This document shows, in pieces, positions 10,047 to 18,874 of a stretch of DNA of 64,000 bases. Source of the DNA: Phytohabitans flavus (GTDB taxonomy: Bacteria > Actinomycetota > Actinomycetes > Mycobacteriales > Micromonosporaceae); the NCBI RefSeq assembly GCF_011764545.1, contig NZ_AP022870.1:3084001-3148000 (forward strand), written 5' to 3'. The notes beneath the pieces are model-generated. The model had not been told where the DNA came from and searched no databases. It saw only the letters and a list, made by a program, of their open reading frames with translations. The position numbers were made by a program, and so were the translations under genes. How positions within the stretch are numbered: position 1 is the first letter of the stretch; every line of letters begins with the position of its first letter.

Positions 10047-10706
10047 TCAGCCCCGGGCGTGCCGCGCCGCCATCTGGGCGGCGGCGTTCTCGAACTCGGC
10101 CATCGCCGCCTTCTTCCAGGGCAGCGGCACCGGCTCGACCAAGGCCCGCTGCATCAGCCCGAGCCCGTCGGCGATGTCCACGCCCGCCGCCTGGAGCCAC
10201 GGGAGCGGCATCGGCTCCAGCCGGTTGTTCTTGATGTCGGGGATGCCGACCTGGCGCAGCGTCACCCTCGACCCGCCGAGCTGGCGGGCCGCTCCCAGGA
10301 ACGACTCCTCCGCTCGGGCGCGCAGCACCGCCGCCGTGCGGGGGTCGGCCCCGGCCGCCTGGACGAGCAGGCTGATGCCGGTGGTCGCCTGCTGGAGGTA
10401 GCCACGCTGGATGTCCTGCGGCAGCACCGGGTTGACGCCGTAGTCGATCGCGAGGTCGGTGAGGCAGCAGGGGTTCGGGTCGTACTCGACCGGGATGTCG
10501 AAGCAGTGCCACTCGATGATGTACCAGCCACCCGGCATCTGCTTGTAGAGCGGGAAGCAGTACGTGAGGTGGAGGCTGCTGGCCTGCGCCGGGCTCGGGG
10601 CCGCGACGGTGACCGAGCCGAGGCAGGCCACGAGGGCGACCAGCAGCAGCGCCATCCGGCGTGTCCAGCTGCGGCGTCGCGGCGTGGTGGCCGTGGTCGA
10701 TTCCAT
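10047..10706 (-). CDS. secreted protein of unknown function
   Basis: 219 residues. The N-terminus is a signal peptide: RRRSWTRR, then a hydrophobic stretch (MALLLVALVACLGSVTVA), with probable cleavage after PAQA near residue 42. The mature part has four to five cysteines early (YCFPLYK, WHCFDIPVEYDPNPCC), suggesting disulfides outside the cell. Near the C-terminus a short repeat appears twice (EPMPLPWLQAA and EPVPLPWKKAA). I do not recognise the family. A 32-bp palindrome follows the gene. Confidence 0.7.
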   Translation of the reverse strand: MESTTATTPRRRSWTRRMALLLVALVACLGSVTVAAPSPAQASSLHLTYCFPLYKQMPGGWYIIEWHCFDIPVEYDPNPCCLTDLAIDYGVNPVLPQDIQRGYLQQATTGISLLVQAAGADPRTAAVLRARAEESFLGAARQLGGSRVTLRQVGIPDIKNNRLEPMPLPWLQAAGVDIADGLGLMQRALVEPVPLPWKKAAMAEFENAAAQMAARHARG

Positions 10707-10853
10707 TGATGTCCTTTCCGAAGTGGAGGCGGCCGGACGGCCGGGTGCCCCCTAGGCTCCGGATCGGGGTTCGGCTGGCGTCAAAACGGGATCAAAATCG
10801 AACTGTCGCTATGCCGACCGTCCGGTTCCTGGACGCTCCCGCTCTGCCTCAAT

Positions 10854-13835
10854 ATGCGCATGGCCCTAGCGACCCTTCCGGCGCTGCGCGACCGGCGCCG
10901 CCTCTTCGTGGCGGCCGCACCGGGTTTCGGCAAGTCCTGGCTGGTCCGGTCCTGGCTCGCCGACCAGCCGGTGACCTGGGCCGGCGCCGACTTCGACCCA
11001 GGATCGGTCGAGGGCTGGCTCGTCGTCGACGACCTGCCGGACCTGGACACGGCGGCCGCGCGGGCGCTGGCCGGCCGGATCGACACGCTCCACCCGGCCG
11101 TACGGGTGATCCTGCTGTCCCGGGCGCCGTGGCCGGGCCGGCTGCCGGCCGGCAGCGCGGCGCTCGACGCGCACGACCTGGCGCTGCCCGAGCCCGAGGT
11201 GGTCCAGCTCCTCTCGGCGGATTACGGAGTGGACGACCCGGACCTGGCCGCTGGCGTACACCGGCTCACGGCTGGCTGGCCGTCGCTTGTCCACCTCGCC
11301 GGCCGGCACCTGCGCGGCGGCGACCTGGCGAGCCTCTGCGCCCCGGGTGCCGCGCTGGACGCGTTCGTCGCCGAGCACGTGCTCGCGCACCTGCCCGTGG
11401 CGTCGCGGCGGCTGCTGCGCCGGCTCGCCGAGCTCGGCACCGCCTGTGAGGACCTGGTCGGCCGGCGGGACCACCGTACGCTGCGGGTGCTGGCGCAGAC
11501 CGGCCTCGTGGTGCCGGCGCAGGCCCCGCCCGGCGCGTACGGGACGGCGCCGATGCCGCACTGGCTGCGTCCCGTGCCGGCGATCGCCGCGGTGATCGGG
11601 CGGCGTGATCCGCTGTCCGAGCCGATGCGCCGGCGGCTGCACGCCGACGCCGCCGACTGGTACACCGAGCGGCGGGTCTGGGGGCAGGCGGCGCGGTCGC
11701 GGTCGCTGGCCGCGGATCCGGCGGGCACGCTGGCGCTGCTGCGCGAGCACGGGTCGGCGATCGTCGCGGCCGGCGGCGCGGAGCTGGTCGTCGAGGCGTG
11801 CGCCGGGTTGGCGGCCACGGACGGCGACCTCGGCCTGCTGCGCGGCGAGGCACTCGCGGTCACCGGGCGCCTGGACGAGGCGCTGGCCGAGCTGACCCCG
11901 CTCGTGGCCGGCCGCTCCACTGTGGAACCGGGGCTGGCCTGGCGCCTCGGCATGGTCTACTACGCCCGCGCCGAGCACCGGGCGGCCTTCGAGGCGCTCG
12001 GGCGGGGGCGGATCGACCGCGCCGACACGGCCGACGAGGCGTTGCTGCTGTCCTGGACGGCGACGGCGCACTGGAGTGTTGGCGACGACGACGCCTGCCG
12101 GCAGTACGCGTGCCGTGCGCTGGCCGCCGCGTCCGCCGCCGGGGACGGCCGCGCGCTGGCCGCCGCGCACGTCGCGCTGGCACTGCGCGCCGCGCTCGCC
12201 GGGGACCGCGCCGGAAACGTCGAGCAGTACACGAAGGCGCTCGGGCACGCCGAGGCGGCGCGGGACGCGGTACAGGCCGCGCGGATCCGCGCCAACCTCG
12301 TGTCCCAGCTGCTGGAGGAGGCGCGCTATCCGGAGGCCCTCGCCGAGTCGGCCGAGGCGGTGGCCGCCGCCGAGGCCGCCGGCAATGGCACCGCCCTGCA
12401 CGTCGCGCTGGTCAACCGCGCCGAGGCGCTGGCCCGCCTGGGCCGGCTCGACGAGGCCGAGCGCTGCGGCGAGCGGGCGCTCGCCATCAGCCAGCGCGCG
12501 GGTTCCGGCAAGGCGGCGTATGCGCTCACCGTCCTCGGCGACGTCCGCGCCTGTCGTGGACAGCGCAGCATGGCGCGCGCCGCGTACGAGGAGGCGGTGC
12601 GGGCGGCCGGCGCGGACGGGGTACGGCAGTGCTTCGTACCCGCCCTGTCCGGACTGGCCCGGCTCGTGGCGGTCGACGATCCACCCGCCGCACGGGTCCA
12701 CGCCGAGAAGGCCGTTTCCCTCGCCAGCGGTCCGCTGGCCACCCGCGCGCTGCTCGCGGTGGGGTGGGTCGCCGTGGCCGCCGGCGACCGGGCCGCCGCC
12801 ACCGACGCGGCCGACCGCGCCGAGCACTCGGCCCGGCTGCACCGCGACCGCGCCGGCCTCGCCGAGGCGCTGGAGCTGCGCGCGGGTACCACCGAACGGC
12901 CGTCCGCCCAGCGGATCGCCCTGGTCGAGGCGGCCAGGACCTGGCGTACCACCGGCGCCCGGCTCGACGCGGACCGCGTGGCGTACCAGCTCGGCCTGCT
13001 GCCGGGCGCGAGCGCCGAGGAGCGGCTCGCCGCGCGGGTGGCCCGGGGTGCGCTGGAGGCCGCCGGTGTCGTCGTCGCGCCGGCGGGCCTCGCCGCGCGG
13101 GCGCCGCATCTGGCGATCCGGGTGCTCGGGCGGTTCGAGGTGATCGTCAACGAGGTCCCGGTGCCGGCCTCGGCGTGGCGGTCGCGCAAGGCCCGGGACC
13201 TGCTGCGCATCCTCGTCGCACGCCGCGGGCGCCGGGTCGCGCGCGAGGAGCTCGCCGCCCTGCTGTGGCCCGACGATGACGACGACCTGCGCATCGCCCA
13301 CCGGCTGTCGGTGGCCCTGTCCACACTGCGGTCCGTACTCGATCCGGACCGGCACTTCCCCGCGGACCACTACGTGTTCGCCGCGCCGGCGGCGCTCGCC
13401 GCCGACACCGCGCACCTGGACATCGACCTCGATGCCTTCCTTGGCGAGGCCGAGGTCGGGCACCGGCTGCACGAGCAGCGCCGGCCGGCCGAGGCGCGCG
13501 AGGTGCTGGCGGCGGCCGAGCGCCGCTACTCGGGCGACGTCTTCGAGGACGAACCGTATGACGACTGGGCCGTACCGGTGCGGGAGGAGGCGCGGGCGAC
13601 GTACCTGCGGGTCACCCGGCTGCTGGCCACGCTGGCCGCCGAGCGGGGCGCCACCGACGAGGCGGTCGGCTACCTGCTGAAGATCCTGGCCCGGGACCCG
13701 TACGACGAGTCGTGCCACCTCGACGTGACCGACCTTCTCGAGCTGGCCGGCCGCCACGGCGAGGCGATGCGCGCCCGGGCACGGTACGAGGCGGCGATGC
13801 GCGAGCTCGGCCGCCCCACCGCCGCGGCCGGCTGA
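10854..13835 (+). CDS. large MalT-like ATPase/TPR regulator with C-terminal BTAD domain
   Basis: 993-residue STAND-type regulator. An NTPase domain begins almost at the N-terminus (Walker A APGFGKSW, residues 22-29). Alanine-rich TPR-like repeats fill about residues 300-700. The C-terminus from about 750 has a winged-helix-like segment (IRVLGRFEVIVNEVPVP, WRSRKARDLLRILV, REELAALLWPDDD) and a bacterial transcriptional activator domain ending near 985. In classical SARPs the winged helix and BTAD are N-terminal; here they close the protein. No LuxR helix is visible. Target genes unknown. The convergent kinase gene lies 7 bp downstream. Confidence 0.85.
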   Translation: MRMALATLPALRDRRRLFVAAAPGFGKSWLVRSWLADQPVTWAGADFDPGSVEGWLVVDDLPDLDTAAARALAGRIDTLHPAVRVILLSRAPWPGRLPAGSAALDAHDLALPEPEVVQLLSADYGVDDPDLAAGVHRLTAGWPSLVHLAGRHLRGGDLASLCAPGAALDAFVAEHVLAHLPVASRRLLRRLAELGTACEDLVGRRDHRTLRVLAQTGLVVPAQAPPGAYGTAPMPHWLRPVPAIAAVIGRRDPLSEPMRRRLHADAADWYTERRVWGQAARSRSLAADPAGTLALLREHGSAIVAAGGAELVVEACAGLAATDGDLGLLRGEALAVTGRLDEALAELTPLVAGRSTVEPGLAWRLGMVYYARAEHRAAFEALGRGRIDRADTADEALLLSWTATAHWSVGDDDACRQYACRALAAASAAGDGRALAAAHVALALRAALAGDRAGNVEQYTKALGHAEAARDAVQAARIRANLVSQLLEEARYPEALAESAEAVAAAEAAGNGTALHVALVNRAEALARLGRLDEAERCGERALAISQRAGSGKAAYALTVLGDVRACRGQRSMARAAYEEAVRAAGADGVRQCFVPALSGLARLVAVDDPPAARVHAEKAVSLASGPLATRALLAVGWVAVAAGDRAAATDAADRAEHSARLHRDRAGLAEALELRAGTTERPSAQRIALVEAARTWRTTGARLDADRVAYQLGLLPGASAEERLAARVARGALEAAGVVVAPAGLAARAPHLAIRVLGRFEVIVNEVPVPASAWRSRKARDLLRILVARRGRRVAREELAALLWPDDDDDLRIAHRLSVALSTLRSVLDPDRHFPADHYVFAAPAALAADTAHLDIDLDAFLGEAEVGHRLHEQRRPAEAREVLAAAERRYSGDVFEDEPYDDWAVPVREEARATYLRVTRLLATLAAERGATDEAVGYLLKILARDPYDESCHLDVTDLLELAGRHGEAMRARARYEAAMRELGRPTAAAG

Positions 13836-13842
13836 GCCCGTC

Positions 13843-14397
13843 TCACTTCGCGTCCGTGGCGAAGCCGACGATGTCGTCCAGCTGTGGCCGGTAGCCGTCG
13901 GAGGTGTCCACGACGAGCGTCGGCGCGTCCAGCGTTATCCACTCGAAGGAGTCGAGCGTCTGGCGACCCGAGGCGAGCGCGTCCAGCAGCTCCCGATCCG
14001 CGTGCGCGGCCCGGTGCGGGTCATGCGCGAGGCGCCAACGGATGCGGTCGTACGCGACGTAGGGCCGCGCCGTGCACTTGATGATCCGTAGCTCGGCCGA
14101 CTCGCCCAGCTCGGTGAGCCCGGGCCGCCAGAGACGGTCCTGGTAGGCGGCTTCGGCCACAACGGTCACGCCCGCTTTGAGCAGCACGGACAGCATGCGG
14201 AAGAACACGTCGAGGGTGGCGTAGTCGAACGGATCCCCGGCCATGACGGTGTGGTGACCAGCGGCCAAGACCATGCCCTGCTTGATCTCGTCGCGCACCA
14301 CGACCGGGCAGCCAAGGCGCCGCCCCAGGTCGTGGGCGAGCGTGGTCTTCCCGGTGCCGGGCGGCCCGCTCACCGCGACCAACTTAGGCAATCTCAC
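13843..14397 (-). CDS. small P-loop kinase / AAA family ATPase
   Basis: 184 residues, with Walker A SGPPGTGKTTLA at residues 9-20 and VVRDEIKQGM shortly after, the pattern of zeta-toxin-like and chloramphenicol phosphotransferase-like small-molecule kinases. GVTVVAEAAYQDRLW likely holds the Walker B/acceptor region, and RIRWRLAHDPHRAAHAD the arginine-rich lid. The substrate cannot be deduced. It lies 6 bp downstream of the site-2 protease gene on the same strand, so the two are probably co-transcribed. Confidence 0.8.
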   Translation of the reverse strand: MRLPKLVAVSGPPGTGKTTLAHDLGRRLGCPVVVRDEIKQGMVLAAGHHTVMAGDPFDYATLDVFFRMLSVLLKAGVTVVAEAAYQDRLWRPGLTELGESAELRIIKCTARPYVAYDRIRWRLAHDPHRAAHADRELLDALASGRQTLDSFEWITLDAPTLVVDTSDGYRPQLDDIVGFATDAK

Positions 14398-14403
14398 CAG
14401 GAT

Positions 14404-15531
14404 TCACGGAGTGCGGCGCTGGATCGTACGGCTGATGTCGCGGGACGAGACGATCCCGACGAGGTCGTTGTCCCTCATCACCAGCGCCCGCCCTTCCGCA
14501 CACTCGTTCAGCCGGGGAAGCAGCTCGCTGACCGACTCGTCCGGTGTCGTGAGCGTGAGCTGGTCCTCGGGGCAGGCTACCTCCCGCAGGCTCGTGTCGC
14601 CGCGCCGTTCGGGCGGCACCTGCCGGACGCGGTCCAGGGACACCAACCCGACCGGACGGCCGTCCTCGGCGAGCGGGAAGGCGCTGTATCCGCGGCGCAT
14701 CAGGTAGTGGTCGAGGAAGTCGGCGACGGACGTGTCCGGCGGTACGGTCTCGGGCTTCGGGGTCATCACGTCGCTCACCGGCACCTCGGACAGCGATTCG
14801 AGGGACCGAATCCGGTACTCCTCGATGCCGGCCGAGGCGACCATGAACCAGCCGAGCAACGCGACCCACAACCCGCTGAAGCCGAAACCCCTGAGCAGCT
14901 CGACAAGGCCGAGGGCGATCACCACGGTGCCCAGCCCCCGGCCGACCCAGGCAACGGTGAGCGTGGCCCCGGTCGGGTCACCGCGGTACTTCCACAGGGC
15001 CGCGTGGAGGATGCGGCCGCCGTCCAGCGGTGCCACCGGTACGAGGTTGAGGGCCGCTATGCCCAGGTTGATGACGGCGAGCCAGGTCAGGACGCCGGCC
15101 ACCAACCCGGTCGAGCCGGCGAGCCGTAAGAGGGCCGCCGCGCCACCGAAGAGCGCGCCTACCGCCAGGCTCACCAGCGGGCCGGCGGCGGAGATCCGGG
15201 CCTCGGCACGCGGACTGGGCGTGCCGCCGGTTATGTTCGCCACGCCACCAAGCGCCCACAACGTGATCTGCCGGACCTCGAAACCCGCCCGCTTGGCGGC
15301 GAACACGTGCGACACCTCGTGCGTCACGAGGCCGGCAAGGAAGATCAGGGCGACGATGACGCCCGACGCGTCATATACCCAGTTCGCGTAGCCCGGATAG
15401 ACGTCCGGCAGGGTGCCCTCAGCCAGTACCCCGGCGATGACCAGGACCAGGACCAGGACACTCCAGTTGACCCGGACCTGGACACCAGCGATGGTCCCGA
15501 CCCGGGCACTAGCCATCGGCGATTTGCGCAT
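14404..15531 (-). CDS. site-2 protease (M50) with tandem CBS domains
   Basis: Intramembrane zinc metalloprotease of the Rip3-like group. A transmembrane helix (VLVLVLVIAGVLAEG) precedes the zinc motif HEVSH in THEVSHVFAAKRAGF. The third ligand motif is VAPLDGGRIL (the family's NPxDGG equivalent), with further helices to about residue 240. Two CBS domains fill the C-terminal 130 residues (VSDVMTPKPETVP, SFPLAEDGRPVGLVS-like, LVGIVSSRDI). I use the ATG at 15531 because GAGAAGGGTGAG immediately precedes it; an upstream start at 15579 is possible. Substrate, often an anti-sigma factor, unknown. Confidence 0.9.
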   Translation of the reverse strand: MRKSPMASARVGTIAGVQVRVNWSVLVLVLVIAGVLAEGTLPDVYPGYANWVYDASGVIVALIFLAGLVTHEVSHVFAAKRAGFEVRQITLWALGGVANITGGTPSPRAEARISAAGPLVSLAVGALFGGAAALLRLAGSTGLVAGVLTWLAVINLGIAALNLVPVAPLDGGRILHAALWKYRGDPTGATLTVAWVGRGLGTVVIALGLVELLRGFGFSGLWVALLGWFMVASAGIEEYRIRSLESLSEVPVSDVMTPKPETVPPDTSVADFLDHYLMRRGYSAFPLAEDGRPVGLVSLDRVRQVPPERRGDTSLREVACPEDQLTLTTPDESVSELLPRLNECAEGRALVMRDNDLVGIVSSRDISRTIQRRTP

Positions 15532-15618
15532 CTCACCCTTCTCCGGTCGGCAGTGTCTACCCGCTCCGGATCGCACCAAACCGGACCGACCAGGCCGCCC
15601 GCCCGGCGGGCCGGCGGT

Positions 15619-15975
15619 TCAGCGCGAGCCGCCGCCGTCGAAGTGGGCGCGGGCGCGCTCCACGTCGGGCAGCGTGACGGTCGTCCAATGCAGTAATGCG
15701 TCGATGAGGTCTTGCAGCGACTTTCCCAGCAGCGTGATCCGGTACTCCACGGCGACCGGCCGCGTGCTTGTCACGACGCGCTCGACCATCCCATTGCGCT
15801 CCAGCCGCCGCAGGGTCGCCACGAGCGACTTCTGTGTCACGACGGGGATCGCGCGGCGAAGCTCGTTGAAGCGCGACGGCCTCTCGCACAGGGCGTCGAG
15901 TACCTGTAGCGACCACTTGTCCAGCACCTGGTCGAGCAGCTCACGGTGCCGCTCGGTGAGCGCGGTTTCGTTCAT
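15619..15975 (-). CDS. HxlR family winged-helix regulator
   Basis: 118 residues. DKWSLQVLDALCERPSRFNE and RAIPVVTQKSLVATLRRLER form the winged helix-turn-helix typical of HxlR proteins, which often sense reactive electrophiles or redox state. There is no Cys near the N-terminus, so a Cys-based switch is not supported. ATG 15975 is the first Met of the domain. The gene is divergent from ridA with 78 bp between starts, so it probably regulates ridA and itself. Confidence 0.9.
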   Translation of the reverse strand: MNETALTERHRELLDQVLDKWSLQVLDALCERPSRFNELRRAIPVVTQKSLVATLRRLERNGMVERVVTSTRPVAVEYRITLLGKSLQDLIDALLHWTTVTLPDVERARAHFDGGGSR

Positions 15976-16053
15976 GACACCTAGTCTCGTTGAAGTTTCC
16001 TTCGGGCACCAGGTAGATGTTGGATACCTACTTCGCCGATGAAGGGACACCCC

Positions 16054-16464
16054 ATGGCAGTGCAGCTGCTGACCCCGGAGGGCATGTTCGCCCCCGTTCC
16101 GTACCACCACGTCTCGATCAGCACAGGTACCCGTCACGTGCACGTGGCCGGCCAGATCGCACGCGACGCCGACGGCAAGCCCGTCGCGACGGGCGACCTC
16201 GCCGGCCAGGTCGCCCACGCGCTGCGCAACACGGCGCGCGGCCTAGCCGGCGCCGGGGCGAGCTTCGCCGACGTCGTACGCCTCCGGTTCTTCGTCACGC
16301 ACTGGAGCCCGGACAAGTACCACGACTTCATCGCGGGCATCGAACGCGTCGCGGACGAGCTGGGCCTCCCGCAGCCGTTGCCGCCGCTGTCCGCGATCGG
16401 CGTCGACTACCTCTTCGAACCCGACGTGCTCGTCGAGGTCGAGGCCTACGCCGTGCTCGACTGA
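16054..16464 (+). CDS. RidA family protein
   Basis: Reactive intermediate/imine deaminase family, 136 residues from ATG 16054, which has AAGGGA about 7 nt upstream; an ATG 15 nt earlier is also possible. HVHVAGQIARDADGKPV, AGASFADVVRLRFFVT and the C-terminal LVEVEAYAVLD follow the family pattern. The canonical C-terminal Arg that binds the substrate carboxylate in RidA (IEIEA.A) is not obvious, so it may be a non-RidA subfamily member. Divergent from the HxlR gene. Confidence 0.88.
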   Translation: MAVQLLTPEGMFAPVPYHHVSISTGTRHVHVAGQIARDADGKPVATGDLAGQVAHALRNTARGLAGAGASFADVVRLRFFVTHWSPDKYHDFIAGIERVADELGLPQPLPPLSAIGVDYLFEPDVLVEVEAYAVLD

Positions 16465-16520
16465 CCCCCAGCCACCAACCGGCGCTTTAGCTGGTTTGTC
16501 CGCATGCCAGTCGGAGCACG

Positions 16521-16579
16521 CCAGCGATCGTGGTATTTAGCTGTCGCTATAACCACAGCTAAATACCACGATCTGCTGG
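16521..16579. repeat. long perfect hairpin in intergenic gap
   Basis: Left arm GATCGTGGTATTTAGCTGT (16526-16544) and its exact reverse complement (16555-16573) flank a 10-nt loop, CGCTATAACC. A further CCAGC/GCTGG pairing extends the stem past one bulged T. It follows ridA and stands out as AT-richer than its surroundings. The outer arm GATCGTGGTA recurs in the hairpin at 59826-59875, so it is a shared element and not just a terminator. The remaining gap (16465-16789) holds no gene. Confidence 0.85.
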
Positions 16580-16695
16580 ATCGTGGCCGGGTGCGGCGCC
16601 GGTCGAGCGTTCACGATTCGACCGGCTCTGGTCGGTGCGCGGATGGGTGGGTCGCGGGCTCGCCGCCGGCCTTGCCGGCCGAGTTTGGTTGTGAA

Positions 16696-16756
16696 GCGCG
16701 GAGGGTGAGGCCGCGGGAGCAGCGGTCTGGACCACCGCGGACGTCGCGGTAGCTCA
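16696..16756 (+). repeat. 61-bp dispersed repeat, copy A
   Basis: Begins GCGCGGAGGGTGAGGCCGCG and ends GCGGTAGCTCA. It matches copies at 59684-59744 (minus), 59945-60005 (plus) and 62591-62651 (minus) with few substitutions. It sits about 120 bp downstream of the 16521 hairpin in the same relative orientation seen at the 59.8-kb locus. CCGGTCGA/TCGACCGG (16599-16606/16618-16625) forms another inverted repeat between hairpin and repeat. Confidence 0.85.
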
Positions 16757-16789
16757 AGTCTCCATCATGGACGGAGAGACCGGCCCGGA

Positions 16790-17817
16790 CTAGGCGGCGG
16801 CGGCGCTGGTGCTCTGGCGGACGACTAGCTGCGTGGCGAGCTCGATCCGGGGACGTCCGGTCGTTGCCCTTCGACGAGGCGCAGTAGGGTGCGGACCGCG
16901 GCGGCGCCCATCTCGTGCAGTGGTTGGCGGACCGTTGTCAGTGGCGGCGCGGTCCACTGGGCGAAGCTCCGGTCGTCGAAGCCGACGACGCTGATGTCGC
17001 CGGGCACCCGCAGCTCGCGCTGCCGCACCGCCTCCAGGACGCCGGTGGCCTGCTCGTCATTGCCGGCGAATACGGCCGTCGGCGGGTCGGCCAGCTCTAG
17101 CAGGGACCGCGCCGCCTCCAGGCCGCCGTCGTGCCGGAACTCCGCGTACCGCACCAGCTCGCCGTCGAGCGGAAGGCCGGCTGCCCGGAGGGCCGCGCGG
17201 TAGCCGGCGACGCGGGCGCGGGTGCACAGCAGCTGCTCGGGCCCGCCGATCGCGGCGATCCGGCGGTGGCCCAGCTCGATCAGGTGCTGGGTGGCGCTGT
17301 ACCCGCCGGCCCAGTCGGTGACGCCGACCGACGGGACGTCGACCGGTGGATGGCTGACCCCGTCGACCACGACGTACGGCACCTTGCGGCGATCCAGCTC
17401 GGCGCGTTGCTCTCCGGTCAGCCCGCAGACCACGAGGATCACGCCCTGCGAGCCGCTGACCGGGAGCGAGTCGCTGCGCTGCTGGACCGTGGACAGGACC
17501 ACGCCGTAGCCAGCGGTCGCGGCTATCTCCTCCACGCCGGCCATGACGCCCAGGCACCAGCCGCAGTCCACCTCGCTGATCACCAGCTCGATGAGCCCGC
17601 GCTGGTCGCGGCGATGGGTGGTACGCCGCCGGTAGCCTTGCTCCTCCAGCAGGCGCTGGACGACGACGCGGGTGCTCTCCGACACCTCGGTGTGGCCGTT
17701 CAGCACCCTCGACACGGTCGCGATGGAGACCCCGGCCGTACGAGCGATCTCGGCCAGGGTCACTCGCTCCCGTTGTGGCACTTTGGCAGCATACGCAGCC
17801 CGGCGACGACCACCCAA
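16790..17817 (-). CDS. LacI family transcriptional regulator (apparent frameshift near C-terminus)
   Basis: The N-terminal LacI helix-turn-helix reads VTLAEIARTAGVSIATVSRVLNG with hinge RVVVQRLLEEQGY. The periplasmic-binding-protein-like effector domain follows (GVILVVCGL, LIELGHRRIAAIGG, AVFAGNDEQATGVLEA, VVGFDDRSFAQWT). The frame breaks at GGGG 16849-16852; one added base gives RIELATQLVVRQSTSAAAA and a stop at 16790, the usual LacI ending, for 342 residues. It lies 6 bp downstream of the hydrolase gene on the same strand, probably the last gene of that operon and its own regulator. Effector unknown. Confidence 0.9.
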
Positions 17818-17823
17818 CAGATT

Positions 17824-18873
17824 TCAGCCGTCCAGGTGGCTGACCAGGGCGGCCAGGAACTCCTCCGGCTGGTCCAGGTGCGGCGAGTGGGCCGCCTCCG
17901 TCAGCACCATCTCCTGGTACCGGCCGCCGGCCGCCGCGTACCGGTCGAGCACGGCCCGGGTCTGCCCGACCATCGGCTGCGGCGGGCAGGACTCGATACC
18001 GGGCCAACCCGGGATCGCGCCGATCGAGCCCAGGTACGCCAGGTCGTACAGGGAGGTGTCGGAGACGATGACGTCCTCCGCGCCGCGGATCCACAGCACG
18101 GGCGGCTTGGGGTCCACTTCGGACAGTCCGTCCAGCCGCAGGTGGGTCGGGGCCATGGTGTTGAGCACGCCGCGGTCGCCCGGCGCGAAGCCCGGCCAGA
18201 TGTCGCTCGTCTTACCGGTACCGGGATAGTTGTCGTCACCCACCACAGTGGACAGCATCGACTCGACGTAGACGTCGATGAGGTCGGGTACCAGCGGTGG
18301 CTTGACGTAGTGCGCGAGCAGCACCTGGCGGGGCGAGAGCGGCGAGTCCTCGCCGCGGTCGCCGTCGGCCAGCCGGCTGACAAAGTCCGGGTTTGCCGCA
18401 CCGCCACCGGAGCCCGCACCGTCCGGCGAGATCAGCTCGCCGTCGAGGCCGCGCGTACCGCCGAAGCCGTACGGCGACACCGGGTTGACCAGGATGAGCG
18501 AGGCCACCTGCTCCGGCCGGTCCAGCAGGTACTGCTCGACCACGCCACCGCCCATGCTCCAGCCCACGAGGTGTACCGGCGCCAGGTCGAGGGCCTGGAC
18601 CAGCGCGGCCACGTCGTCCGCGAAGTCACGCAGCCCGCGGGTGGCGTCCACCGGCGCCTGGTCCGTGTCGCCGAAGCCGCGCAGGTCCAGCGCGAGCGGC
18701 CGGTACCGGTCCGGCAGCGCGAGCATCGTCTGCTGCCAGAACAGGCTGGACGAGACGTTGCCGTGTACGAACAGCACGGGCGGGCCGCTGCGGCCGTCGA
18801 CCTCGAGGACGTTGACGGTCAGGCGCTCAGTCCGCACCCGCCGGGCGGACAGGCCAGGTAGCAATGTGGACAC
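17824..18873 (-). CDS. alpha/beta hydrolase
   Basis: 349 residues. VLFVHGNVSSSLFWQQ carries the oxyanion-hole HG motif and LVGWSMGGGVVEQYLL the nucleophile elbow (GWSMG). The acid Asp is likely in LWIRGAEDVIV and the catalytic His in LTEAAHSPHLDQPEEF. It is longer than the usual 280 residues because of a cap insert around residues 150-250. The start is GTG 18873, one base after the stop of the upstream hydrolase, so the two are tightly coupled. Substrate unknown. Confidence 0.87.
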   Translation of the reverse strand: MSTLLPGLSARRVRTERLTVNVLEVDGRSGPPVLFVHGNVSSSLFWQQTMLALPDRYRPLALDLRGFGDTDQAPVDATRGLRDFADDVAALVQALDLAPVHLVGWSMGGGVVEQYLLDRPEQVASLILVNPVSPYGFGGTRGLDGELISPDGAGSGGGAANPDFVSRLADGDRGEDSPLSPRQVLLAHYVKPPLVPDLIDVYVESMLSTVVGDDNYPGTGKTSDIWPGFAPGDRGVLNTMAPTHLRLDGLSEVDPKPPVLWIRGAEDVIVSDTSLYDLAYLGSIGAIPGWPGIESCPPQPMVGQTRAVLDRYAAAGGRYQEMVLTEAAHSPHLDQPEEFLAALVSHLDG

Positions 18874-18874
18874 T

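Noticed and set aside
10866..13757. 963-codon open frame on the minus strand under the BTAD regulator
   Set aside because: Arg/Pro/Gly-rich shadow of the plus-strand gene, produced by GC-rich third positions; no recognisable domain.
15421..15460. Tandem GACCAG repeats in the site-2 protease gene
   Set aside because: They simply encode a VLVLVLV membrane segment with repeated codons.
16504..16752. Small protein over the hairpin and 61-mer
   Set aside because: The frame exists only because the repeat is GC-rich; other copies put the repeat in different or broken frames.
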